Shown one piece after another: positions 7,930 to 15,646 of a stretch of DNA of 43,137 bases. The notes under the pieces were generated by a model. That model saw only the letters and a list, made by a program, of their open reading frames with translations, was not told where the DNA came from and ran no database searches. The position numbers and the translations under genes are program-made. Numbering within the stretch: position 1 is the stretch's first letter; each line of letters starts with the position of its first letter. The stretch comes from Nostoc sp. S4 (GTDB lineage: Bacteria; Cyanobacteriota; Cyanobacteriia; Cyanobacteriales; Nostocaceae): assembly GCA_029379225.1 (NCBI GenBank), contig JAQYWR010000060.1, forward strand, positions 1 to 43,137. The letters run 5' to 3'.

Positions 7930-9102
7930 ATGGGATTGATTGAACAACTGCGACGCCGAACCCCTTTAGGATGGTTGCAACTGAGTCATGAAAAAAGTCG
8001 TCTATTGGTGGCATTGTTAGGCATTGCCTTTGCCGATCTGCTTATGTTCATGCAGCTGGGCTTTCAGACTGCGCTATATGACAGTAATACTAGACTACAC
8101 CGCAGTTTGCAAGCAGACATTGTTTTAATTAGTCCCCAAGCTCGTAATTTACCAAGCTTGTCTACGTTTTCTCGGCGGCGACTTTACCAAGCAATGGATA
8201 TACCAGGTGTGAAGTCGGCAGAACCGATGTATTTCAACAACACAATTTGGAAAAATCCTCTAACACACCGCGAGACAGGGGTGTTAGTTATCGGTTTTAA
8301 CCCAGACAAGCCAGCCTTTGACTTGCCGGATGTTAATCAGCAATTGCAAGCAATCAAGCTGCCGGGTACGGCCTTATTCGACCGTGGTGCTAGAGGAGAT
8401 TATCAAAAAGCGATCGCCCAAATTGAAGAAGGTAAAATCGTGACTGCGGAAATAGAACGCCGCACAATTATCATTAGTGGTTTATTTCAAGTCGGGGCTT
8501 CCTTTGGCGCTGAAGGTAACTTGATTACTAGCGATCAAAATTTTTTATGGCTATTTTCTGGACGACAGTCCAGCAGTGTCAGTCTAGGTTTGATTCAAAC
8601 AAAACCAGGCTATGACCCCGAAAAAGTGGCAGCAATGCTCAAAGTCTACCTGAGAAATGATGTCAGAGTCTTAACCCACGCAGAATTTATTGAATTTGAA
8701 AATAACTTTTGGAGAACAAATTCCCCAATTGGGTTTATTTTCAATCTCGGTGTATCAATGGGGTTTGTGGTGGGCGTAATCATTGTCTATCAAGTCCTCT
8801 CTACCGACGTTAATGCCCACGTTCGGGAATACGCCACCTTCAAAGCAATGGGATACCGCAATTACTACCTGCTAGGCGTGGTGTTTGAAGAGTCTTTGAT
8901 ATTGGCAGCACTGGGTTTCTTTCCCGGATTGGCAGTATCCTTAGCACTTTACCACCTGACTCGCACAGCTACAAATTTGCCCATGTACATAACCGTGATT
9001 CGGGCATTACAGGTATTAGTGCTGACAATAATTATGTGTGCAATTTCCGGTGCGATCGCCACTTGCAAACTCCACGCCACCGACCCGGCTGATATGTTTT
9101 AA
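7930..9102 (+). CDS. devC: DevC-type ABC transporter permease, exporter 2
   Basis: A 390-aa permease, full-length paralogue of 2771-3943 with the same four predicted membrane helices and near-identical ends ('MGLIEQLRRRTPLGWLQLS' and 'LHATDPADMF'). The differences are spread mainly over the periplasmic domain, where substrate or adaptor contacts are expected. ATG 7930 follows the C-rich repeat directly, with no clear Shine-Dalgarno sequence. It is the second gene of operon 2. Confidence 0.93.
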   Translation: MGLIEQLRRRTPLGWLQLSHEKSRLLVALLGIAFADLLMFMQLGFQTALYDSNTRLHRSLQADIVLISPQARNLPSLSTFSRRRLYQAMDIPGVKSAEPMYFNNTIWKNPLTHRETGVLVIGFNPDKPAFDLPDVNQQLQAIKLPGTALFDRGARGDYQKAIAQIEEGKIVTAEIERRTIIISGLFQVGASFGAEGNLITSDQNFLWLFSGRQSSSVSLGLIQTKPGYDPEKVAAMLKVYLRNDVRVLTHAEFIEFENNFWRTNSPIGFIFNLGVSMGFVVGVIIVYQVLSTDVNAHVREYATFKAMGYRNYYLLGVVFEESLILAALGFFPGLAVSLALYHLTRTATNLPMYITVIRALQVLVLTIIMCAISGAIATCKLHATDPADMF

Positions 9103-9117
9103 AAAATGCCGAAGTGT

Positions 9118-9138
9118 CCCCAATACCCAATCCCCAAT
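9118..9138. repeat. Three heptamers in the devC-devA junction (operon 2)
   Basis: Exactly three tandem 7-mers: CCCCAAT, ACCCAAT, CCCCAAT, ending four bases before the devA start codon. They differ in sequence from the three heptamers at 3949-3969 but occupy the same junction. Confidence 0.85.
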
Positions 9139-9142
9139 TCTC

Positions 9143-9835
9143 ATGCTTCCCATCATCTCGATTGACAATCTCAACCATTACTTTGGTCGCGGTTCACTTC
9201 GCAAGCAAGTTTTATCTAATATCAACTTGCAGATTAACACTGGCGAAATCATTATCATGACTGGGCCATCTGGTTCTGGAAAAAGTACTTTGCTGACCCT
9301 AGTAGGTGGGTTGCGTTCCATCCAATCTGGTAGTTTGCGGGTGTTGGGTGAAGAACTTTGTGGTGCTAACACCGAACAACTAGTACAAGTGCGACGCCAT
9401 AACAGCTACATTTTCCAGGCACATAATTTGCATGGTAGTTTGACGGCGCTGCAAAATGTGAAAATGGCTTTGGAATTACACAAACGTATTGGGTTAAAAA
9501 AGATGCGAACTTTGTCAGCCCAGATGTTGGAGCAGGTTGGATTAGGAAATCACTTGCATTACTATCCCGATCGACTATCTGGGGGACAAAAACAAAGGGT
9601 AGCGATCGCCCGTGCTTTGGTCAGCCACCCTCAAATTATTCTAGCCGATGAACCCACCGCCGCACTTGACAGTCAATCGGGACGAGATGTGGTTAACCTC
9701 ATGCAAAAACTGGCAAAAGAACAAGGCTGTACCATCTTGATGGTTACTCATGACAACCGCATCCTAGACATTGCCGATCGCATCGTTCACATGCAAGATG
9801 GTAAGCTCAACTCACAAGTAAAACTATCAGTCTAG
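9143..9835 (+). CDS. devA: DevA-type ABC transporter ATP-binding protein, exporter 2
   Basis: A 230-aa ABC ATPase, paralogue of 4020-4724. It shows Walker A 'GPSGSGKST', signature 'LSGGQ' at 145-149, Walker B 'IILADEP' and the switch 'MVTHD'. The start ATG 9143 ('MLPIISIDNLNHYFGRG') follows the heptamer array. A longer open frame from 9038 overlaps devC and the repeat and is not credible. It is the last gene of operon 2. Confidence 0.93.
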   Translation: MLPIISIDNLNHYFGRGSLRKQVLSNINLQINTGEIIIMTGPSGSGKSTLLTLVGGLRSIQSGSLRVLGEELCGANTEQLVQVRRHNSYIFQAHNLHGSLTALQNVKMALELHKRIGLKKMRTLSAQMLEQVGLGNHLHYYPDRLSGGQKQRVAIARALVSHPQIILADEPTAALDSQSGRDVVNLMQKLAKEQGCTILMVTHDNRILDIADRIVHMQDGKLNSQVKLSV

Positions 9836-10578
9836 AGTTAATCAGATCAAATTCATTTAAATTCTCTAAATTTACTAAAATTCTACTTTAAAACCCCATT
9901 CTTACCCTTGAAGACTCAAAATTTTAAAATTCAAACTCAATTATTCTGTTTATTAGTGAAAACAATAATTTAAGTAATTTTACTTAAATCAAATATAATT
10001 TACTAACATTAAAAAATCTGTTATGACTATGTAAATGGAGATTATAAATTACATAGTAAATCCAGCTAGCTTCGTGTAAGATCTTAATCGCCTTAATTTT
10101 TTGGGTTATTTCTGGCACTTTTTCTCTGACTTAGTCGAGCTGGCTGATGTACTTAGACTGAATCTTGACCCCATAGTGGGGTACGAGTGTCCAGTTGAAC
10201 AAGTGTCCAGTTGATTCCCAAATTACCTTCAGGTACCATTATGTAGTGAGTTTAACCATAAAAGGTTTGTTTTGTTGCCTAACAAGGAATTCTTATGATA
10301 AGCCACTAAAGGATTTTTACCATCAATGTAGTCAAATTTTACGAACAATCACAATGTCACACACCTTAGTTCTTAAAGTTAATAGAAATTTACAAAATTA
10401 TACTTACAAATTATTCTTCGTTACGACCTGCTCGTTATTTACTTCGCCTTTATAAAGTGTCTAAAGCATTTGCTAAACAAAATTTATGAGTTTCAACAAC
10501 ATCCACTTTCAAAAAGAAACATCACTAGTAATAAGCTAGTCTATTTTCCAACACAAGCAAAGGATTTTTTCTAGCTCT
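9836..10578. other. AT-rich intergenic region with hairpin and short direct repeat
   Basis: I see no convincing gene in these 743 nt; an 86-codon frame at 10195-10455 has no protein-like features. Two small structures stand out. One is a perfect 9-bp inverted repeat, ACTATGTAA (10026-10034) with TTACATAGT (10049-10057). The other is a direct repeat of AGTGTCCAGTTGA starting at about 10186 and 10202. Confidence 0.5.
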
Positions 10579-11514
10579 ATGATTACTGAGAATCGCACTA
10601 GGAATTCAAACAATAACTTGCTCAGCTTGAATGTCAAAAGTTTGACAGCTAATCGCCGTGCAATAAATTTGTTCAAGGGAATGTTTGCCGTTCTCCCCAT
10701 TATTTGGGCATTGCCTGTAGATGCTTTGCAAGTAAAAGTGACTCCAACTAATCCTCAATTAGGGGATACACTTTCAGTAGAAATTAATTTAGATAGTCCA
10801 GAGAATGGTACAAATCCAACAGTAGCTAGTGGTAAAAATACATATCCAGCATTTAAAATTGCACCCAATCAGTATCGAGCTTTTGTTCCAACAACTCCCT
10901 TAGAAAAGGCTGGAAGGAGATCGTATCAAGTTACAGGAGATGGTCAGGTGCGAAACTTGGCGGTGAATGTGCAAAATCGCAAGTTTCCCGTACAACGCAT
11001 TACTTTACCACCGGGTAAAGCTGGAGTTGACGCCACAGAGTACGAACTCAAGCGTGTAGCAGCTTTTAAAGCACTACAAACACCAGAAAAATATTGGAAT
11101 GGAGTATTCCTCAGACCCAATGCAGGACGGATGAGTACAAACTATGGTGTACGCCGCTACTATAATGGTAAATTTGCAGAGGACTACTATCATCGTGGTC
11201 TTGACTACGCTGGTGCTGCCGGTTCAGCCGTGATTGCCCCAGCCGCTGGGCGAGTTGCTTTGGTAGGTAGGGTATCCCAAGGATTTCGGATTCACGGTAA
11301 CGTAGTTGGCATTGACCACGGTCAAGGAGTAACTAGTATTTTCATGCACCTGAGTCGTATTAACGTTAAAGAAGGTGATTTTGTCAAAGCTGGTCAACTC
11401 ATTGGCGCAGTAGGTGCGACAGGTGCAGCCACGGGGCCACATTTGCACTGGGGTCTATATGTCAACGGACTATCTGTCGATCCAACACCTTGGCGAACTA
11501 AGGTCGTTAAATAG
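10579..11514 (+). CDS. M23-family peptidase (LytM/NlpD-type), exported
   Basis: A 311-aa predicted cell-wall peptidase or amidase activator. An N-terminal hydrophobic stretch ('GMFAVLPIIWALPVDALQV') acts as signal peptide or anchor. An Ig-like region follows at about 50-135. The C-terminal M23 domain has the zinc-binding signature HRGLD (H205, D209), the histidine in 'FMHLSR' (257) and 'HLHWG' (H288, H290). All expected metal ligands are present, which favours an active endopeptidase over a degenerate EnvC/NlpD type. M23 proteins act in the periplasm on peptidoglycan and, in filamentous cyanobacteria, also on septal structures. Its neighbours (L,D-transpeptidase and an envelope-type sigma factor) support an envelope role. 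Confidence 0.92.
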   Translation: MITENRTRNSNNNLLSLNVKSLTANRRAINLFKGMFAVLPIIWALPVDALQVKVTPTNPQLGDTLSVEINLDSPENGTNPTVASGKNTYPAFKIAPNQYRAFVPTTPLEKAGRRSYQVTGDGQVRNLAVNVQNRKFPVQRITLPPGKAGVDATEYELKRVAAFKALQTPEKYWNGVFLRPNAGRMSTNYGVRRYYNGKFAEDYYHRGLDYAGAAGSAVIAPAAGRVALVGRVSQGFRIHGNVVGIDHGQGVTSIFMHLSRINVKEGDFVKAGQLIGAVGATGAATGPHLHWGLYVNGLSVDPTPWRTKVVK

Positions 11515-11633
11515 TAGAGGCGGAATTGATCGCGTCTGTGTATAATTTGGATGTTTTTGCACAAATCCAGCAAAATTAATTGAATTGATACCGTCCCTAC
11601 CTTGCTTGGCTAACATAAATGATGATAAGCGTT

Positions 11634-12173
11634 ATGAGTATCGAAAAAATTGTAGAACAAGCTCTCCAGGATGGTTATTTGACACCAGCAATGGAAGCAG
11701 AAGTCGGTAGAATCTGTGACAACGCTTCGGAACTCTCAATTGAAGAGTATATGGCGCTCGATCGCCTAATGGGTGCGTTGTTAACTGGTGAGGTAGTGGC
11801 GGTACCTCGAAAACAATTCATTAACGTCATGGAAGAATTGGTACTAACGGAAGCGATCGCCCGAGTCGCCGAAATTGAAGCCACCAGCGAAAGTTCCCTA
11901 GATGTTGGTGATATTGCAGCTTACGCTCTTAATCGGTTACCGCCTTTGTATGCAACTACAGAAGAAGGTGCTAACTACCAGCGCCAACGCGCTCAAGCAG
12001 AACTGCAAGAACTGATTTCCCAGCAAGTAAATGAAGCGCTCGGTCGCTACTTAGATCGACCTAATTTCTTCCCAGAACGACAAGCCTTAGGTAAAAGTAC
12101 TGGCAATGAAGTTCTCGACCAAGTTGGTGCTTTACTTAGGGCATATGCACCTAACTTTGAGCAAAAATCATAA
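11634..12173 (+). CDS. ComFB-family protein
   Basis: A 179-aa cytoplasmic protein. The central part ('NVMEELVLTEAIARVAEIEA', then 'DIAAYALNRLPPLY') matches the late-competence ComFB family. An N-terminal helical part precedes it ('SIEKIVEQALQDGYLTPAME') and a helix-rich tail follows. Cyanobacterial ComFB-like proteins have been reported as cyclic-dinucleotide receptors, and one of them in Anabaena (CdgR) affects cell size; I transfer this only as a possibility. The cysteines seen in some ComFB proteins are absent. I prefer ATG 11634 ('MSIEKIVEQ') over the in-frame ATGs at 11619 and 11622. It is downstream of the M23 gene in the same direction. Confidence 0.82.
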   Translation: MSIEKIVEQALQDGYLTPAMEAEVGRICDNASELSIEEYMALDRLMGALLTGEVVAVPRKQFINVMEELVLTEAIARVAEIEATSESSLDVGDIAAYALNRLPPLYATTEEGANYQRQRAQAELQELISQQVNEALGRYLDRPNFFPERQALGKSTGNEVLDQVGALLRAYAPNFEQKS

Positions 12174-12181
12174 TTTTAAGA

Positions 12182-12216
12182 GTCATCGGTCATTGGTCAT
12201 TTGTCCTTTGTCCTCT
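12182..12216. repeat. Heptanucleotide array GTCATTG-type x5 (left arm)
   Basis: Five tandem 7-mers (GTCATCG, GTCATTG, GTCATTT, GTCCTTT, GTCCTCT) start 8 bases after the ComFB-family stop codon. They are the inverted counterpart of the array at 12371-12405. Confidence 0.85.
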
Positions 12217-12370
12217 CTTACAAAGTCAGCAGTGCCGAACTTTCGGCGCTAGTGACTTTGCTACTTTGTTATTTGTCTGCTCTGACAAAGTTATTATTGA
12301 AGGAAACCTCGGCTAGTGACCTTACGCTTTGTGATTGGTCATTTGTCTTTCATCAATGATGCCCTATCCC

Positions 12371-12405
12371 CAATGACAAAAGACAAATGACCAATGACCT
12401 TTGAC
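12371..12405. repeat. Heptanucleotide array, inverted copy x5 (right arm)
   Basis: Read on the minus strand the units are GTCAAAG, GTCATTG, GTCATTT, GTCTTTT, GTCATTG. They match the left array in register at 29 of 35 positions. The array ends at the base next to the L,D-transpeptidase stop codon, so the two arms bracket the gap between two convergent genes. Confidence 0.85.
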
Positions 12406-13410
12406 TCATTCACGTACTAGCACCGCTGTTCCTAAACTCACTTGTTCATACAACAATCTCACATCAGAATTACGCATTCTTAAGCAACCGTGGGATACAG
12501 CTGTTCCTACCAGGTCAATGTCGGGTGTGCCATGAAAGCCAATTTCATTCCGTCCATCTGACCAAAAGCCAATCCATCTGTCTCCTAACGGACTATCTGT
12601 ACCTGCTTGAAATATTTTGCCAGTAATTGGGTGACGCCAGACTGGATAATGTCGCATGTGTATCACTTGGAAAGAACCCGTAGGCGTTTCCCAACCTTTC
12701 TTACCGACAGCTATCGGGTAGCTTGCTATTACTTCGTCTCCTACGTATACGTAGGTGCGGCGATCGCTTAAATCAACCACCACTTTTGTTTTTCCAGATA
12801 GTAACTTATTAGATGGTATTTGTTGGGCTGAAGCTTGAGGCCATAATGCTTTTGGCCAACTATCTGCAATTGGAATTGGATTTTGTCTTTGTGCTTGTGC
12901 TACTAAGCGCGTCTTGGTTGGTAGCTCTGGAGAATTAGCTAAATTTTTCTTAATTGTTTGGGGCTTAATTAACGACTTTACACCAGAGTTGAGCGCCGAA
13001 GCTCTTTGCTCAGTTGCTTGAGTTAGATTTTTCTTAATTTTTTTCGACTTGGTTTGAAGCTTGAGTCTAGAAGACTTGCGAACTGTTGCTTTAGCTATAT
13101 TCTTCTTAATTCTTTTTGACTTAGTACCAGACTCAATACCTAAGTCTTGCCTATTTTCACCAGGAGAAACAGCTGCACCGAGCGCAACTTCTCCTAAACT
13201 CACTTGGGAAAAATTCTTATAGACTTGTTCTGAGCGGCTTCCCTTAGGGTTGGTTAAGCTAGAATCTCGCCGCATCGAAGCAGATGCCGACTTTTCAAAC
13301 TGCCGTTGTGCCGTAGTAATGCGCCAATGCACAGCTAAAGACAAAAATGCTGTGCCAAAACAAAGTAACATTACCATCCGCCCTACAGATTCGTTTCTTA
13401 CCATTGCCAT
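12406..13410 (-). CDS. L,D-transpeptidase (YkuD/ErfK family)
   Basis: A 334-aa envelope enzyme. An N-terminal membrane segment lies at about 10-30 ('MVMLLCFGTAFLSLAVHW'). A basic linker at about 90-165 contains three imperfect repeats built on 'IKKN[IL]' ('RIKKNIAKAT', 'KIKKNLTQAT', 'TIKKNLANSP'). The YkuD domain at about 205-332 has the conserved His in 'FHGTPD' (293) and 'SHGCLRM' with catalytic Cys 309. Such enzymes make 3-3 crosslinks in peptidoglycan or attach proteins to it. The domain looks complete. It converges on the ComFB-family gene with a pair of inverted heptamer arrays between them. An alternative start two codons later is possible. Confidence 0.93.
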   Translation of the reverse strand: MAMVRNESVGRMVMLLCFGTAFLSLAVHWRITTAQRQFEKSASASMRRDSSLTNPKGSRSEQVYKNFSQVSLGEVALGAAVSPGENRQDLGIESGTKSKRIKKNIAKATVRKSSRLKLQTKSKKIKKNLTQATEQRASALNSGVKSLIKPQTIKKNLANSPELPTKTRLVAQAQRQNPIPIADSWPKALWPQASAQQIPSNKLLSGKTKVVVDLSDRRTYVYVGDEVIASYPIAVGKKGWETPTGSFQVIHMRHYPVWRHPITGKIFQAGTDSPLGDRWIGFWSDGRNEIGFHGTPDIDLVGTAVSHGCLRMRNSDVRLLYEQVSLGTAVLVRE

Positions 13411-13629
13411 CGCCTATTGTTTATCCCTGACGTATCCAACCGAACAATTGGATGGGTTCATCATCCGATCGTGAAAAATTTATCAATACTTATCACTTGT
13501 GCTATTAATCTGCCAATAGCTTTGGGCAAACTAAGGCTATACGCATTGTCCCAACAGCAAAACTCCCAGTCGGAATCATCATTCCTCCAAAGTTCAGGAG
13601 GTTGTAAGCCTCTACTCGGACTTTCTGGT

Positions 13630-13657
13630 GGAACTTTGAAAATGGAACAATCAATTA
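13630..13657 (+). promoter_or_regulatory. Possible second sigma-E-like promoter
   Basis: GGAACTT (13630-13636) is followed 14 bases later by TCAATT. The -35 box is identical to that upstream of the sigma gene at 14205. The -10 match is weak, so this is tentative. It would drive the 50-aa peptide at 13684. Confidence 0.35.
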
Positions 13658-13683
13658 TCAATGGTGCGAGTGGGAGAAAAGCC

Positions 13684-13836
13684 ATGTTTGAAAAACTATT
13701 ACTAGCAGTCACGATTACATTTTCCCTCAACTTCTTTTTTCAAGTTCACCTACCAGAGCAAAATAACTCTGGTGTTAGTTACGTACTACAACCAGAACAA
13801 TCAGCAACTATCGTGGTAACAAAATCTCCAAAATAA
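13684..13836 (+). CDS. Small hydrophobic peptide (50 aa), possibly secreted
   Basis: A 50-aa open frame starting 'MFEKLLLAVTITFSLNFFFQV', a signal-peptide or membrane-anchor pattern, followed by a polar tail 'HLPEQNNSGVSYVLQPEQS'. GGAG at 13672-13675 gives a good Shine-Dalgarno spacing of 8. The frame is open upstream to 13417, but that part looks non-coding and overlaps the promoter region of the divergent L,D-transpeptidase. No family is recognised. It could be a SigG target or a chance open frame. Confidence 0.42.
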   Translation: MFEKLLLAVTITFSLNFFFQVHLPEQNNSGVSYVLQPEQSATIVVTKSPK

Positions 13837-14144
13837 ACTACCATTATCGTCACTAGAGTAACCTAACTTTCGGAAATTATTGCCTAAATTTTAAAGGTAT
13901 CAAGAAGCTAAAATTACAAAATTTTTATCCTCATCCTTATAACTAAATTTAATTATTTTGAGCAAGCGTATATACCCAGTTGCTAAAAGTAACAAAATGT
14001 GCATAAATTGTGCGCCTTTGTTAGTTGATAGATAAAACAAAAACATGCAAGCAGTATAAGGACAAAGAGGTTCTCTTAATTGCTATAAATTTAGCTAAAA
14101 TGGTGTGCCTCAGTGTTCCAGTCATAAATCCGTCACCTTAGCAA
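13837..14144. other. Intergenic region upstream of the ECF sigma gene
   Basis: These 308 AT-rich nt hold no gene that I can see. The recognisable element is the promoter that follows at 14145-14172. Confidence 0.45.
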
Positions 14145-14172
14145 GGAACTTGTGCCTGATTAGCAGGTCTAA
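14145..14172 (+). promoter_or_regulatory. Sigma-E-like (ECF) promoter of the sigma gene
   Basis: GGAACTT (14145-14151), a 15-bp spacer and GTCTAA (14167-14172) closely fit the classical RpoE-type promoter pattern. It ends 32 bases before the ATG of the ECF sigma factor, indicating that the sigma factor transcribes its own gene. Confidence 0.7.
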
Positions 14173-14204
14173 TAGAAAGGGATGATTTAGACCCAGTACG
14201 ATTT

Positions 14205-14861
14205 ATGAGTCAGTCGATTACTGTATCCTGGTCAACAGTTGATGCAAAGTATCCAGAAGCATCAGTGCAGGTTGACAAACTTCCTAACCACGATTTAATT
14301 TTGCGTTGTCAAGCTGGACTGCGCCCAGATCGTGCTGCATTTGCAGAACTACTGCGCCGCTATCAAACCCAAGTCGATCGGGTTCTATACCATTTAGCTC
14401 CAGATTGGGCTGACAGAGCCGATTTGGCGCAAGAAGTATGGATTCGAGTATATCGGAATATTAATCGATTACAAGAGCCTGCTAAATTTCGGGGCTGGTT
14501 AAGCCGCATTGCTACCAACTTGTTTTACGATGAGTTGCGAAAACGCAAGCGGATTGTCAGTCCGTTGTCACTCGATGCTCCCCGCTCGGTAGAGGATGGT
14601 GAGATGGATTGGGAAATTGCTGGCGATACACCAGGGCCGGAAGAAGAATTGACAACTAGAGAATTTTACGAGCAATTACGGGAAGCGATCGCCGATTTAC
14701 CAGAAGTGTTTCGTACTACTATTGTCCTCAGAGAAATTGAAGGCATGGCATACGAAGAAATTGCTGAAATTACTGGAGTTTCCTTAGGAACTGTTAAGTC
14801 AAGAATTGCTAGAGCTAGATCTAGATTGCAAGCTCAGTTGCAAAACTATCTAGACTCCTAA
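14205..14861 (+). CDS. sigG: ECF RNA polymerase sigma factor (RpoE type, SigG-like)
   Basis: A 218-aa sigma factor. Region 2 spans about 40-110 ('RAAFAELLRRYQTQVDRVLY', then 'DLAQEVWIRVYRNINRLQEP' and 'FRGWLSRIATNLFYDELRKR'). Region 4 spans about 155-212 ('LPEVFRTTIVLREIEGMAYE', 'GVSLGTVKSRIARARSRL'). It has the size and sequence of cyanobacterial SigG, which with its anti-sigma factor responds to cell-envelope stress in Nostoc. A membrane-bound anti-sigma gene follows after 157 nt, and the neighbourhood contains peptidoglycan enzymes. An RpoE-like promoter at 14145 suggests positive autoregulation. Confidence 0.9.
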   Translation: MSQSITVSWSTVDAKYPEASVQVDKLPNHDLILRCQAGLRPDRAAFAELLRRYQTQVDRVLYHLAPDWADRADLAQEVWIRVYRNINRLQEPAKFRGWLSRIATNLFYDELRKRKRIVSPLSLDAPRSVEDGEMDWEIAGDTPGPEEELTTREFYEQLREAIADLPEVFRTTIVLREIEGMAYEEIAEITGVSLGTVKSRIARARSRLQAQLQNYLDS

Positions 14862-15018
14862 TTTACAGTATTTTCCCTCTGCCCAATGGTGGAATTTAAG
14901 CATTGATTAAGAATCCTTAGAAAGATTTAGATAACTTCTGCTATTAGGAGGAAAATTGCGTAATTTTTCTGAATTTTCAATTCACTTTACCCGTGTATGA
15001 ATTGGTAATAATGTTAAG

Positions 15019-15633
15019 ATGACTACTGATTCTCAGTTTGATGATCGTTCCCCCTTACAACTTCCTGAAGATTTGTCAGATGGAATGGTTGAGTATACCA
15101 ATGAATCAACGGGTTTTATGGATATGGTGAAGCGCGATCGCTTCGAGTTATTAAGTGCTTATCTTGATGGTGAAGTCACAGCCGCCGAGCGCAGACAAGT
15201 AGAAGAATGGCTGGCAAATGATGCCTCAGTTCAATGCTTGTATGCCCGATTATTGAAGCTTAGGCAAGGCTTGCGGACTCTCCCAGTGCCAACAGTCCAA
15301 CAGTCACCAGAAGCAACAGCCCAGCAGGTATTAGCACGTTTGCGCCGCCGTTCTCGCTTCAACTGGATGGTTGGAAGCGTAGCTGCTGCGGCTTGTGCTA
15401 TCGGCGCAATATCTGGTTTAGTAACTGGTGGTTCGAGAACACCACAACTGGCACAAAGACCACAAATAGAATCGGCACAAATGTCGTCAGCGTCTTTAGT
15501 ACCTCCTTCCTCGCTCATGGTAGGACTAAATAATCCAGTAATTGAAATTCCGAAAGCAGCAGTAGCATCTCCGGAAAATTCAATTTATCAGGTACAGCCA
15601 CAACGCCAGGATTCCACAGACGACATAAATTAA
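15019..15633 (+). CDS. Membrane-bound anti-sigma factor for the upstream ECF sigma
   Basis: A 204-aa protein. The cytoplasmic N-terminal part carries the anti-sigma pattern 'FELLSAYLDGEVTAAERRQV' followed by 'EEWLANDASVQCLYARLLKL'. The zinc-binding His-x3-Cys-x2-Cys of ZAS proteins is mostly missing (only one Cys), so it is a zinc-independent relative. One transmembrane helix lies at about 116-138 ('WMVGSVAAAACAIGAISGLV'), with a periplasmic tail of about 65 residues rich in Pro, Ser and Gln. It sits directly downstream of the sigma gene and probably holds it at the membrane until envelope stress. It corresponds by context to SapG of Nostoc; the symbol is left blank because I did not confirm it. 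Confidence 0.82.
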   Translation: MTTDSQFDDRSPLQLPEDLSDGMVEYTNESTGFMDMVKRDRFELLSAYLDGEVTAAERRQVEEWLANDASVQCLYARLLKLRQGLRTLPVPTVQQSPEATAQQVLARLRRRSRFNWMVGSVAAAACAIGAISGLVTGGSRTPQLAQRPQIESAQMSSASLVPPSSLMVGLNNPVIEIPKAAVASPENSIYQVQPQRQDSTDDIN

Positions 15634-15646
15634 TTGCATTAACAAT

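Noticed and set aside
10195..10455. 86-codon open frame on the plus strand
   Set aside because: No protein-like composition, and it starts in a short direct repeat.
43..12405. Short tandem repeats as possible CRISPR arrays
   Set aside because: The units are contiguous 7-9 mers without spacers and no cas gene is present.
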